DNA of 33,287 bases, taken from Candidatus Pacearchaeota archaeon. Lineage in GTDB: Archaea; Nanoarchaeota; Nanoarchaeia; Pacearchaeales; GW2011-AR1. The notes beneath the pieces were generated by a model. The model saw only the letters and a list, made by a program, of their open reading frames with translations, was not told where the DNA came from and made no database searches. The position numbers and the translations under genes are program-made. The stretch's first letter is position 1, and each line of letters opens with the position of its first letter. Location of the stretch: positions 1 to 33,287 of the forward strand of contig NZER01000108.1 of the NCBI GenBank assembly GCA_002690445.1, read 5' to 3'. Below are positions 20,723 through 28,800 of the stretch, in pieces.

Positions 20723-20980
20723 ATGCGGAGTTCGCCAACAGCAGATATTTCTGCTCGGCAGTTTCTTTATCTTCGCACTCTCATGAAGTGCGATGGAACT
20801 GCTACATTTGGAAAAGTGCGTGATATATACAATCTTGAAGCAAAAGGATACCTGACAATATTCATAACAGGCAATGATTTTCTTCGCTGCCAAATCACAC
20901 AGAAGGGAATAGACCTATGCTGCCTGAGGAAACCGCAAGATCAAAGCTCAAATTCAAAGGAAATGACAGAAGATGTCTAG
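20723..20980 (+). CDS. Small winged-helix-like protein (85 aa)
   Basis: Eighty-five residues, with SARQFLYLRTLMKCDGTATF and a KVRDIYNLEAKGYLTIFITG region. A helix, an 'l...GyLti' turn and a beta wing (CQITQKGIDLC) suggest a winged-helix fold. The ATG directly follows the preceding stop. The C-terminal third overlaps the zinc-ribbon gene by 64 bases. Function unknown. Confidence 0.55.
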   Translation: MRSSPTADISARQFLYLRTLMKCDGTATFGKVRDIYNLEAKGYLTIFITGNDFLRCQITQKGIDLCCLRKPQDQSSNSKEMTEDV

Positions 20981-21384
20981 AGTGCGATACAGATATGAGC
21001 AATCGCCATGCTTCTGCGCGGTTCTGTTCTTATCCATGCCGAGAGAAGTATAGAAATAAAAAAGGAACTCTTACAGACACCGTAAGAGAGCGATACTGTT
21101 TACAGTGTGAGGCTGACATATCTCATCGACACATTAACACTGTTTATTGTTCTATGAAGTGTAGTGTAGCTTATAGGGGTATAGCAGCAAAACCTGATGT
21201 GAATAAAGAGTGCTTGAATTGCGGCAAAGATGTTACACAGAAAAGAAATATGGCAAAGTACTGCAGCCGTTCTTGTCGCGGAATGTATACCGCTAGAATA
21301 CACCGCGAAAGAAAGACTGCTGCATTAAGTAAGCAAGCCACTCATGCGGCACGGTATAACAATCCCGATATCGGCAAAAAGTGA
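20917..21384 (+). CDS. Triple zinc-ribbon protein (155 aa)
   Basis: Three repeats of one Cys4 module about 45 residues apart: CLECDTDMSNRHASARFCSY with PC, CLQCEADISHRHINTVYCSM with KC, and CLNCGKDVTQKRNMAKYCSR with SC. Each is CxxC-x(12-13)-CSxxC, a treble-clef/ribbon type found in phage proteins and in DNA-binding tails of homing endonucleases. Basic residues surround each module, suggesting nucleic-acid binding. No HNH or GIY-YIG catalytic core is present. The start at 20917 has AAGGGAATAG upstream. It ends at the polymerase start (TGATG overlap), so a replication role or a mobile-element remnant is possible. Confidence 0.7.
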   Translation: MLPEETARSKLKFKGNDRRCLECDTDMSNRHASARFCSYPCREKYRNKKGTLTDTVRERYCLQCEADISHRHINTVYCSMKCSVAYRGIAAKPDVNKECLNCGKDVTQKRNMAKYCSRSCRGMYTARIHRERKTAALSKQATHAARYNNPDIGKK

Positions 21385-23018
21385 TGAGTGTGTACGAAGA
21401 AGGAGACCCGAACAGTGACATTGTTCTCGTTCTTGAAGCGCCGGCAAAAGTCGAAATGCGTGAAGGAAGACCTGCCGTCGGACCAGCTGGTGGAGTGCTG
21501 GATACGTGTTTACACCAAGCAGGGCTTATACGAAGGGAGTGCTATATTCTCAATATCTGGGAAAAGCCAGTCACTAAAGGAAAAGACGGTGCTATTTTTG
21601 GAGCTGGAAAACTCCTATGGACAAGTAAGAAAGGCTTTACAGACACTGGCTTGCGATTGACAGATAACTGCCTCCGGAGACTCAGAAAATGTAAGGCAAA
21701 TGTTGCTGTCACGCTTGGAGCACCTGCAACAGATCTCCTCACAGACAAGGGACAAATCCTCAAATGGAGAGGATCGCCCCTTAAGGCCATTGACCCGGAA
21801 GGTCTGACAGTAATCCCAACGATACATCCCGCAGCAAGCCTCCGTGGCAAATTCCTCTGGCGCTACGGCATAATAGCTGATCTCGACAAAGCAAGGAAGC
21901 ATCGACATTCTAAAAAACTCCTCACTATGGATAGAGAAATCATCCTCGATCCTACATATGAAACTTGTATGGACTTCATGGCTGCTATTAAGGACAGCAC
22001 AGCTACTGATATTGAGTGCTATAATAATGCTGTGTCTTGTCTGTCTTTTGCTCCTTCTGCTAACCTCAGCATCTGCATCCCTCTATTCGTGCCTGGAGAA
22101 GGGCATCGTTGGACTGAGCGAGAAGAGATAAACATCTGGAAAGGTGTCGCTCGTATAATGGACGATAAGAAGATCGACAAGATAGGTCAAAATCTCACGT
22201 TTGATATGGGCTTTCTATACGAGAGAAACAACATCATAACACGCGGTAGAGTATGGGATACCATGATAGCATGGAGTATTCTATATCCTGAACTGGCCGA
22301 TAAAAAGAATGGTTTCGGCAAGGGGCTGGATGTAATAACATCCTTTTTCACAAACGAACCTTATTATAAAGACGATAGGAAATTGTGGGATAAGATAGAT
22401 TTAGACCCCATGACTTTCTGGCGTTACAACGCAAGAGATAGCCTTGTCTGCGCAGAGGCGTGGCCTATACTATTTAAGGAGTTACAAGAAACTGCAAACA
22501 TATCAACGTATGAGCTTGTAGAAGATATACTTCCAACCCTCTTGCATATGATGGCAAGTGGTGTTAAAGTCAACAAGGATCAATTAGAGGAGACTCGTAT
22601 AAATGTTAACGGACAAATAGCAACACTTCAGCTTGAACTCGAAGAGATTGCAGGAATGCCTATTAATCCGCTTAGCCCTAAGCAATGTTGCCAGTACTTC
22701 TATGGCTTCAAAGGCATTGCGCCCTATACTAGCTACAAGACAGGCAATCCTACCTGCGATGATAAAGCACTTCAACGAATATTCAGGAAGACCAACTTAC
22801 GAGAGGCTAAATTATGCCAAGAGATACGTGGTTTAACGAAGCAAATGTCCTATCTAGACTTTGAGTTTGATCCAGATGATCGTCTTCGCTGTTCTTATAA
22901 CCCACAAGGCACTAAATTCGGTCGTCTCAGCAGTAGTAAGACAATAAGAGGAACTGGCCTGAATATGCTAAACCTCACCCCAGCTTTCAAAAAATTCATG
23001 GAGCCTGATTATGAATAA
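21384..23018 (+). CDS. Family A DNA polymerase, N-terminal part: UDG-like + 3'-5' exonuclease + thumb
   Basis: A 544-residue N-terminal half. Residues 13-37 (IVLVLEAPAKVEMREGRPAV, then GPAGG) and IPTIHPAASLR (His148) match motifs of family 4 uracil-DNA glycosylases, a domain also known at the N-terminus of phage SPO1 polymerase. The Fe-S cysteine set is not evident. A DEDDy proofreading exonuclease follows: Asp209/Glu211 (TDIECYN), Asn270/Asp274 (GQNLTFD), Tyr348/Asp352 (YNARD). Then come the thumb and the GTKFGRLSSSKTIRGTGLNM region. It stops at TAA 23016-23018, right before motif A. The remaining palm and fingers are in the next gene, in the same frame. The ATG at 21384 is used; GTG at 21381 is alternative. 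Confidence 0.85.
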   Translation: MSVYEEGDPNSDIVLVLEAPAKVEMREGRPAVGPAGGVLDTCLHQAGLIRRECYILNIWEKPVTKGKDGAIFGAGKLLWTSKKGFTDTGLRLTDNCLRRLRKCKANVAVTLGAPATDLLTDKGQILKWRGSPLKAIDPEGLTVIPTIHPAASLRGKFLWRYGIIADLDKARKHRHSKKLLTMDREIILDPTYETCMDFMAAIKDSTATDIECYNNAVSCLSFAPSANLSICIPLFVPGEGHRWTEREEINIWKGVARIMDDKKIDKIGQNLTFDMGFLYERNNIITRGRVWDTMIAWSILYPELADKKNGFGKGLDVITSFFTNEPYYKDDRKLWDKIDLDPMTFWRYNARDSLVCAEAWPILFKELQETANISTYELVEDILPTLLHMMASGVKVNKDQLEETRINVNGQIATLQLELEEIAGMPINPLSPKQCCQYFYGFKGIAPYTSYKTGNPTCDDKALQRIFRKTNLREAKLCQEIRGLTKQMSYLDFEFDPDDRLRCSYNPQGTKFGRLSSSKTIRGTGLNMLNLTPAFKKFMEPDYE

Positions 23019-23058
23019 GCACAATATGAGCGAGATCGAAGTAGCAGAGAAGGAATAA
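23011..23058 (+). CDS. 15-codon mini-ORF bridging the polymerase split
   Basis: ATG at 23011 lies in the last codons of the polymerase N-terminal gene (overlap ATGAATAA), in another frame, and runs MNKHNMSEIEVAEKE to a stop at 23058, two bases before the ATG of the C-terminal gene. Its last codons carry the AAGGA of the downstream RBS. Such an arrangement can hand ribosomes from one gene to the next, or could be the leftover of a deleted intervening gene. Translation is unproven. Confidence 0.4.
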   Translation: MNKHNMSEIEVAEKE

Positions 23059-23060
23059 AA

Positions 23061-23966
23061 ATGACAAACGCTATACTTCACTTCGATAAGAAACAAGCTG
23101 AATGGGTAGTGTGTGCTTACTACAGCGGTGATGGTAATATGATAGATGTCATAGAGACCGGCCGCGATCCGCACGTTGCCACCGGTAGTATGATATCAGG
23201 CGTGTCGGAAGAATTAGTCCTTGCAGAAAATAAGATAGGTAAGCACATAACTGATCCCATACTTCTAGAAGGCATACGCAGAGATCTCATGCCAGTATTA
23301 TTGGACGGTGATTACTTCATACCTCGTATATTCACAATAAGACAGATGGGCAAAAAATCTAATCATGCCCTTAATTACGATATGACCGCCAATATGTTTG
23401 CTCTCACAAATGAGATTATCATCGCAGAAGCTAAACGCTGCGTTACACTCTACCATAAAGCATATCCAGGTATTCGCTCCGGTATGCACGCTTACATTAA
23501 AACCAGACTACAGTCCGACCGCATCCTGGAAAATTGCTTTGGTAGAAAGATACGCTTCCTCGACGCATGGGGCACTGATCTATTTAAGGAAGCGTACAGT
23601 TCTATCCCGCAAAGCACTGTTGCGGATAGTGTCTATATGGCCATGCGAGATGTATGGAAAGACAAGAAACTCTGCGGCGGCTTCGATATCATAGCCAATG
23701 AATATGATAGTATCAGTGGACAGCATTCCATAAAGGACTGGAGCAAGTTGGCAGATATGTGCATTAAGATTAGCTACAACTATATATCTCCGCAGATGGA
23801 ATACTTCGGGAGAAAATTTAAAATAGAAACAGAACTGAAAATAGGTCCTAACTTCGCGGACTGTGAGGAGGTTAAACTTGTTAAAGACACTCGAGAGATG
23901 GCCAGAAACCTTAGACATGCGTACGAGACAGCCGTTTCGGCTTCAGCGCCATCCAGTAAGCAGTAA
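23061..23966 (+). CDS. Family A DNA polymerase, C-terminal part: palm and fingers
   Basis: A 301-residue protein with the polymerase core. Motif A: ILHFDKKQAEWVVCAYYSGD with catalytic Asp9. Motif B (O-helix): RQMGKKSNHALNY with Arg94, Lys98, His102, Tyr106. Motif C: IANEYDSISG with catalytic Asp216. It cannot work alone because template grip and exonuclease are in the preceding gene; the two products must assemble. It has its own RBS, AAGGA seven bases before the ATG. Compared with E. coli Pol I, the Phe762 position is His, His881 is Tyr and Glu883 is Ser. The two metal-binding Asp are kept, so activity is expected (inference). Confidence 0.85.
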   Translation: MTNAILHFDKKQAEWVVCAYYSGDGNMIDVIETGRDPHVATGSMISGVSEELVLAENKIGKHITDPILLEGIRRDLMPVLLDGDYFIPRIFTIRQMGKKSNHALNYDMTANMFALTNEIIIAEAKRCVTLYHKAYPGIRSGMHAYIKTRLQSDRILENCFGRKIRFLDAWGTDLFKEAYSSIPQSTVADSVYMAMRDVWKDKKLCGGFDIIANEYDSISGQHSIKDWSKLADMCIKISYNYISPQMEYFGRKFKIETELKIGPNFADCEEVKLVKDTREMARNLRHAYETAVSASAPSSKQ

Positions 23967-24117
23967 AAATCCAAGTGCCTGGTATGAAATAATAAGTTCT
24001 ATTGATCCACACAAGACATATGCTCAATGTATGGACTTGAAGTGGGCACATCTAATCGCCAGCCTCTTAAATAAAGAATACGAAGCATGTCTAAACGAAA
24101 GCTCGGCGACTGGATAA
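23878..24117 (+). CDS. Small gene overlapping polymerase end (79 aa), TTG start
   Basis: The frame contains a plausible protein end (NPSAWYEIISSIDPHKTYAQ, then CMDLKWAHLIASLLNKEYEA) that covers the 120 bases between the polymerase and helicase genes. The best start is TTG 23878, since GAGGAGG stands exactly six bases upstream inside the polymerase 3' end; GTG 23863 and ATG 23917 have no comparable RBS. It overlaps the polymerase by 89 bases and the helicase by 31. Unknown function, possibly a replication accessory. Confidence 0.55.
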   Translation: MLKTLERWPETLDMRTRQPFRLQRHPVSSKNPSAWYEIISSIDPHKTYAQCMDLKWAHLIASLLNKEYEACLNESSATG

Positions 24118-25304
24118 AGGGGTATCTTGAATACGTAGAAGATACAGAACCTCCCCTTGCCTTCCATATCTGGACTGCTATTTCTGCGATAGCTGCAACC
24201 CTTCAACGTCGTATTGTAACGATCAGAGGGCATACTTTCATCTATCCTAATCAGTATATAGTTCTTGTCGGTCCCTCTGGTAAAGTTCGCAAAGGAGAAG
24301 CTATGTCCACTATGCGACCTTTACTTGAAGAGGTGGGTGTCGTTATGGCTCCAGAGGCAGGTAGTCCTCAAGGGTTGATCGAAGTTATGGTCAGCAATGT
24401 ATCTGCTGTTGCTATAACTATTAGGGGAAAAAAGAAGATACAACAACAAAGCGCTGTTACATGCTTTGCGGAGGAGTTGGCTGTTCTCCTCGGAGAAAAG
24501 AATACAGAGTTCTTAGCTGTCCTAACTAATTGGTACGACATGAGAGGTGTATGGAAGTATCGTACTAGAGGCCAGGGAGAAGAAACAATTCTCGGTCCCT
24601 GCTTAAATCTTCTAGGCGCAACTGCTCCTGACTGGATACCTTATATGCTTACAAAAGAGGCAATGGGTGGAGGCTGGACAGCGCGCACAATCTTTATTGT
24701 AGAGGATAAGAAATTAAAGATCGTCCCGCGTCCTAAAGAACCAGACGACAAACAACGTACTAAGCTGTTGCATGATCTCGAGATGATAAAGGCAATGTCA
24801 GGTGAGATGGTGTTTGATAAGGATGCTCGCCTAGCGTACGATAAATGGTATGATATAGAAGAAAATAAAACCCAGCGAGGAGAGCCTTCAATAATCGATC
24901 CCCGCTTTGCTCCTTATCTATCCCGCAGAGGTACACACCTATGGAAGATCTGCATGGCTATCAGCGCTTCGCGCGGCAATGATCTTCATATTACAATGGC
25001 AGATTTTAATCGGGCACGCATTCTTCTGGAAACTGCAGAGAAGAAGATGCCCCGTACCTTCGGCGGAGTCGGGGAAGCGCCCTTTGCTCGGGCAACGGAT
25101 ACAGTTCTAACCTACATAATGACACGAAGGAAGTGTACTCGCGTTGAACTTCTTCGTGCACACTATCGCGATGTTGATATGTGGATCCTTGAGAAGGTTG
25201 AGGCAGTGCTTGAGGGAATGAAAGTGATACGGATTGTGCTAGAGGAAAGTGGGAGTGTGACGTATGAATACATCGGACCTAAGGTTGAGGAAGATAGTAC
25301 ATAG
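24087..25304 (+). CDS. Replicative helicase-like ATPase (DUF3987-type)
   Basis: A 405-residue protein. Residues 1-60 (DWIKGYLEYVEDTEPPLAFH, then IWTAISAIAATLQRRI) match the opening of DUF3987-type phage helicase/primase-associated ATPases. VGPSGKVRKGEA (from residue 61) is the P-loop, with the lysine/threonine region altered to VRKGEA. CFAEELAVLLGEK and LLGATAPDWIPYML are further family blocks. The C-terminus has a small wHTH-like part (RKCTRVELLRAHYRDVDMWI). It probably unwinds DNA with the split polymerase. No primase-type TOPRIM or zinc domain is seen. The end overlaps the endolysin gene on the other strand by 26 bases. Confidence 0.7.
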   Translation: MSKRKLGDWIKGYLEYVEDTEPPLAFHIWTAISAIAATLQRRIVTIRGHTFIYPNQYIVLVGPSGKVRKGEAMSTMRPLLEEVGVVMAPEAGSPQGLIEVMVSNVSAVAITIRGKKKIQQQSAVTCFAEELAVLLGEKNTEFLAVLTNWYDMRGVWKYRTRGQGEETILGPCLNLLGATAPDWIPYMLTKEAMGGGWTARTIFIVEDKKLKIVPRPKEPDDKQRTKLLHDLEMIKAMSGEMVFDKDARLAYDKWYDIEENKTQRGEPSIIDPRFAPYLSRRGTHLWKICMAISASRGNDLHITMADFNRARILLETAEKKMPRTFGGVGEAPFARATDTVLTYIMTRRKCTRVELLRAHYRDVDMWILEKVEAVLEGMKVIRIVLEESGSVTYEYIGPKVEEDST

Positions 25305-25785
25305 CACGACGTACCCAGCCGAGGATGAATACAGCCTGAGTTCTGTTACGTTTAACGACGCGGGCCATAAACTCTATGCGACGAATGGCAAGCCTGTGAT
25401 TGATCACGCTGGAGTTATTATCATAAGATGCTTCAATCGTTACAGGACCTATGATGCCATCACTCTCTATATTCAATACCTTCTGAAGTATCTTGATCGC
25501 CTTACGAGGTCCATGATGCACAGACATATCGAGCATATGTGCCCACAAAGATTCAGGGAGATGGTGTATACCAGGTTTGGTAAAGTAATTCTGCGTATAG
25601 ATAGCCTTTGCGACTTCAGGCTTCATCTTCTTGATATCTTTGAGAGTAGCAGGTCGACCAGTGTAAGCTTCGAGAGCAGGGATCGTAATGCCGTAGTTGG
25701 TAGGGCCTCCGTAATCATTAAGCCTGTCTACGAACCCACCCTCCATATCGAGTATTTTGTCTAGCGCATCGCCTATAATCGACAT
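25279..25785 (-). CDS. Endolysin, GH108 N-acetylmuramidase
   Basis: A 168-residue lysozyme-type endolysin. KILDMEGGFVDRLNDYGGPT, then NYGIT, is the hallmark of glycoside hydrolase family 108; Glu15 in EGG is the catalytic acid. The second half (LQKVLNIESDGIIGPVTIEA, then RRIEFMARVVKRNRTQAVFI) matches the family's peptidoglycan-binding-3 C-terminal domain. It cleaves the glycan backbone of peptidoglycan. There is no signal peptide, so a holin is needed; the only candidates in the window are on the opposite strand. It follows the 1598-aa virion gene and converges with the helicase gene. Confidence 0.9.
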   Translation of the reverse strand: MSIIGDALDKILDMEGGFVDRLNDYGGPTNYGITIPALEAYTGRPATLKDIKKMKPEVAKAIYTQNYFTKPGIHHLPESLWAHMLDMSVHHGPRKAIKILQKVLNIESDGIIGPVTIEASYDNNSSVINHRLAIRRIEFMARVVKRNRTQAVFILGWVRRAMYYLPQP

Positions 25786-25800
25786 ATCAACCCCACGGTT

Positions 25801-25818
25801 TTGAAGAAATTCTTCAAT
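25801..25818. repeat. Near-palindromic repeat, copy 3 of 3
   Basis: TTGAAGAAATTCTTCAAT. The 17-base core TGAAGAAATTCTTCAAT (25802-25818) is the same as at 11253 and 18272 and in the same orientation, although genes here run leftward. It lies in the 36-base gap between the 1598-aa gene and the endolysin, just before the latter's ribosome-binding region. Confidence 0.6.
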
Positions 25819-25821
25819 ATC

Positions 25822-28800
25822 TTATTTGCCGCGTGCTTCCTTTTTGTATTTCAATACAAGGCGATGCAGCTCAAGACTGTCTGGGAACATAAGCTTCAAC
25901 ATAGTATTCATGTCTTCTCTGTTTTGCTTAGTTCTGTTGCTGATAAAGTACGATTCTGTAAAAGCCTTCGCTCTAACCTCAATCTTTTCTCCACGCAAAG
26001 CTAACCACCAACGCTTCCCTGGGATACCGTTACTCCTCTCCTGCGGAAGGCTTCTGAGCTTATTGAGGAATTTAACAGTATTAATAACCCGCTTTATGGC
26101 AGTTTCCTGCAACGCATCTGATGGAAAAGTATCCTTAATGAAAGGCTCCATTTCTGTTCGTATTTTAGCCATGTTGATACGTGGAGGCATATCTTTTATC
26201 AGAGTATCAAGATGATTGTCCAAAGACTCGTTGCGTATTTGATCTTCTCCGCGCACAACTTGAGCTGAACTCTCCAACCTATCAAGATCGTTGGCATCTT
26301 TGAAGGTCGTCCTAATGAAGCGCTCAAATGGAGCTATTTCTGCTATAAGCGCTGCTGAATGATCAGCGTATGCATCGCGTATCTCCTTTGTAAACTGTCC
26401 CTCCGTCAGCAGAGAGTAAGCCTCTATCGCTACCGCAGTCAGTTCGTTGCTGGGAACAATAGAGCGTGCCGATCCCTCTAATCTTCTTGGACTAAGACCT
26501 AATGGTATTGCTATATCTTGCGCTAGTGGATTAGCTTCTCTACCTCCAGCAGATATCTCCGTTTCAGGAGGTTGATTACCAGGCGGATCCTTCCAAAAAT
26601 TCCTGCCTGTGTATGTACTTCTGTTACTTGCGTATTCCTGGAGAGCCTTAAGAGTCGGTGGGATAGCCATAGTAGGATCACCAAGCAGAGATGCACTAGC
26701 CTCGAGTCCTTTGAACAGATGCTCTCCAGGGCTTTCATCGTCTATAAACCATCCAAGCAGAGCCTCTGGGACAGATTTTACAGCTCTCATAATTTGATCC
26801 GCCGGAATAACTCCATATATCCAACGCTGTTCTCCATCAGAGTCTATGTATGAAAAATTAGTACATACAACAAAACCGTTTGCTTTCTCTGTAGCTGATA
26901 CAGCTGCCCAACACTCAGGTGCACTAAATCTATTATAAAAATACAAGGAGGTACTCACCGCCCAAGCATTTGCAACAGCGGCGGCGTACCTTTTTGGATT
27001 TCTTCTGATGCCCTCGCCCGTGCGACGCCAAGCTTGAAAGGTTACATTCAAATAAGGCATTACTACATCAAGTTGTTTAATCAGTGATCCACCTTGACTG
27101 AAATCAATTCCGCCTGATCTTGCCTCCTCTGTAGCCATCCTCTCCATCTCACGCGGAAATGGTCCATCAGGGTCGTAGCGCATTCCCTTTTCTTCCATCA
27201 TACGTCTTATAGCTCTGCGACGAGTGGCGAGGCGTACCATGATCTCTGTAGTATGACCAAGGTATGATAGGAGGGTAAAGGTCGTTTTTATTCCCTTTCT
27301 TGTAGCGCGACTACCTCTTGCTAGCCGTGGGGAAACGCCCAATCCGCTCTCTCCAAACACAGTCAGAATAGATGGATGGTCAACACTCTGTGCTTCGCGT
27401 ACCATGAAGTTGAAAGTACCACCGTCTCTTACATAAGCAAGATAGTCTCCTTCACGACGAATAGCATCGCCGGCCACCTGCTTTAGTTCTACTGCCATCT
27501 CCTTGAGAGCAATATGAGGTATAACACTATAGTGATTAGTGTTATACCAGATGAATTGAAGGTCACGAAAAAACTGTGCTATCCCAAAAGCTTGATTTAT
27601 ACCAGTAGCAAATGTTCTAACAACAGGTGCGCCACTAATAAGTCCTACCATAGCGGCAATTTCTTGGTTTGTATTGCTTCCTGCTTGGCTCCACATCTTG
27701 GTGAACGCATTATCCATGTAGAATTCCTGTCGTACACCGTCGATCATAACGCTTACTTTATCATAGTCTTTTCCATGCGGACCTTTGGGACGTTGCGACA
27801 ATACAAAACCATTATCAGGATGTTTTATCGCCAGCTGATATAGGTCTTGATTAGCTCTATTCTTTGCAATGCGCGCTGATGTACGCATAAGAACCTGCTC
27901 CGCCAGCATAACAGCATCAGTCTCCATGATGCGCTCTTGCACGCTATTCAACGGCTTAATACCACTACTTGTGATAGAGATATCCTTTCCCATAACCTGT
28001 ACTGTGGTAATAGGGTCTAGGGCAGATACTCTTTCGAATACCGCAGTAGGCTGGTAGCGAAAATCTTTCATACGTTTGTATTCAGCGCTTGTTAACATCC
28101 CAGCTGCGTATAAGTCGTCTAAGGGCTTAGCCATTAATCCATAGTATATATCTCGCCTATGTGATATAGTAGCAAACCACTCGGGTCCGACGCGCTCTTT
28201 TAAGTTATCAACAGATTTTTTTATATCCTCTTGTGTTAACAGTTGACGTTTTCCTGTTTCTGGATTTCTAACTGTAATGGTTTTTCCTGAGGCAAGTATC
28301 TCTGTCTGCCTCTCATAATAGATGAGTGCATTCAGCTCTCTTTTTATGCGATAAGGCAGCTTAGAGAGCACAGCCTTGTCTAAAGCTCTAACGCTTTCTG
28401 CGGCCGCAGGACCTGCTCCCTTTATGAGATTCCAACTAGCCTCAGCTCGTTTGCCGAGATCTCCTAATCCGAGCAACACATCCCTCATAGGACCAGCCTG
28501 ATCGAATAAGAGTCTGTTAGCGAAATCAGCCAATGCCTTTCCGCTAACCCGTCCAGCATCTGCTATAGCCGCAGCTGATTGCTCCAGTCTAAACTCGAGA
28601 AGTCTACCATCTCCTTCACCTGGAGCAGATCGCTGGGGTAACTCCTTGCCTTTTTTCGCAGCGCTTTCTGTTCTTTTAGCCTCCGCCGCGAGACGCCTTT
28701 CCAAGGTACTAATAAGACTTTCACGAACACCAGTGATATTTGGATCAGCTTTCTCGTAAACTAAGTAATTTATATAACTTTGTTTCTTTTTTGATCCTTT

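Noticed and set aside
21384..23966. Possibility that the polymerase is one gene read through or carries an intein or group I intron
   Set aside because: The interval between the parts is only 42 bases, too short for an intron or intein, and the second part has its own good RBS; kept only as an alternative in the findings.
25801..26004. Plus-strand frame beginning MKKFFNILFAACFLFVF, resembling a signal peptide
   Set aside because: It is antisense to the end of the 1598-aa gene; the opening residues come from the palindrome, and no RBS precedes it.
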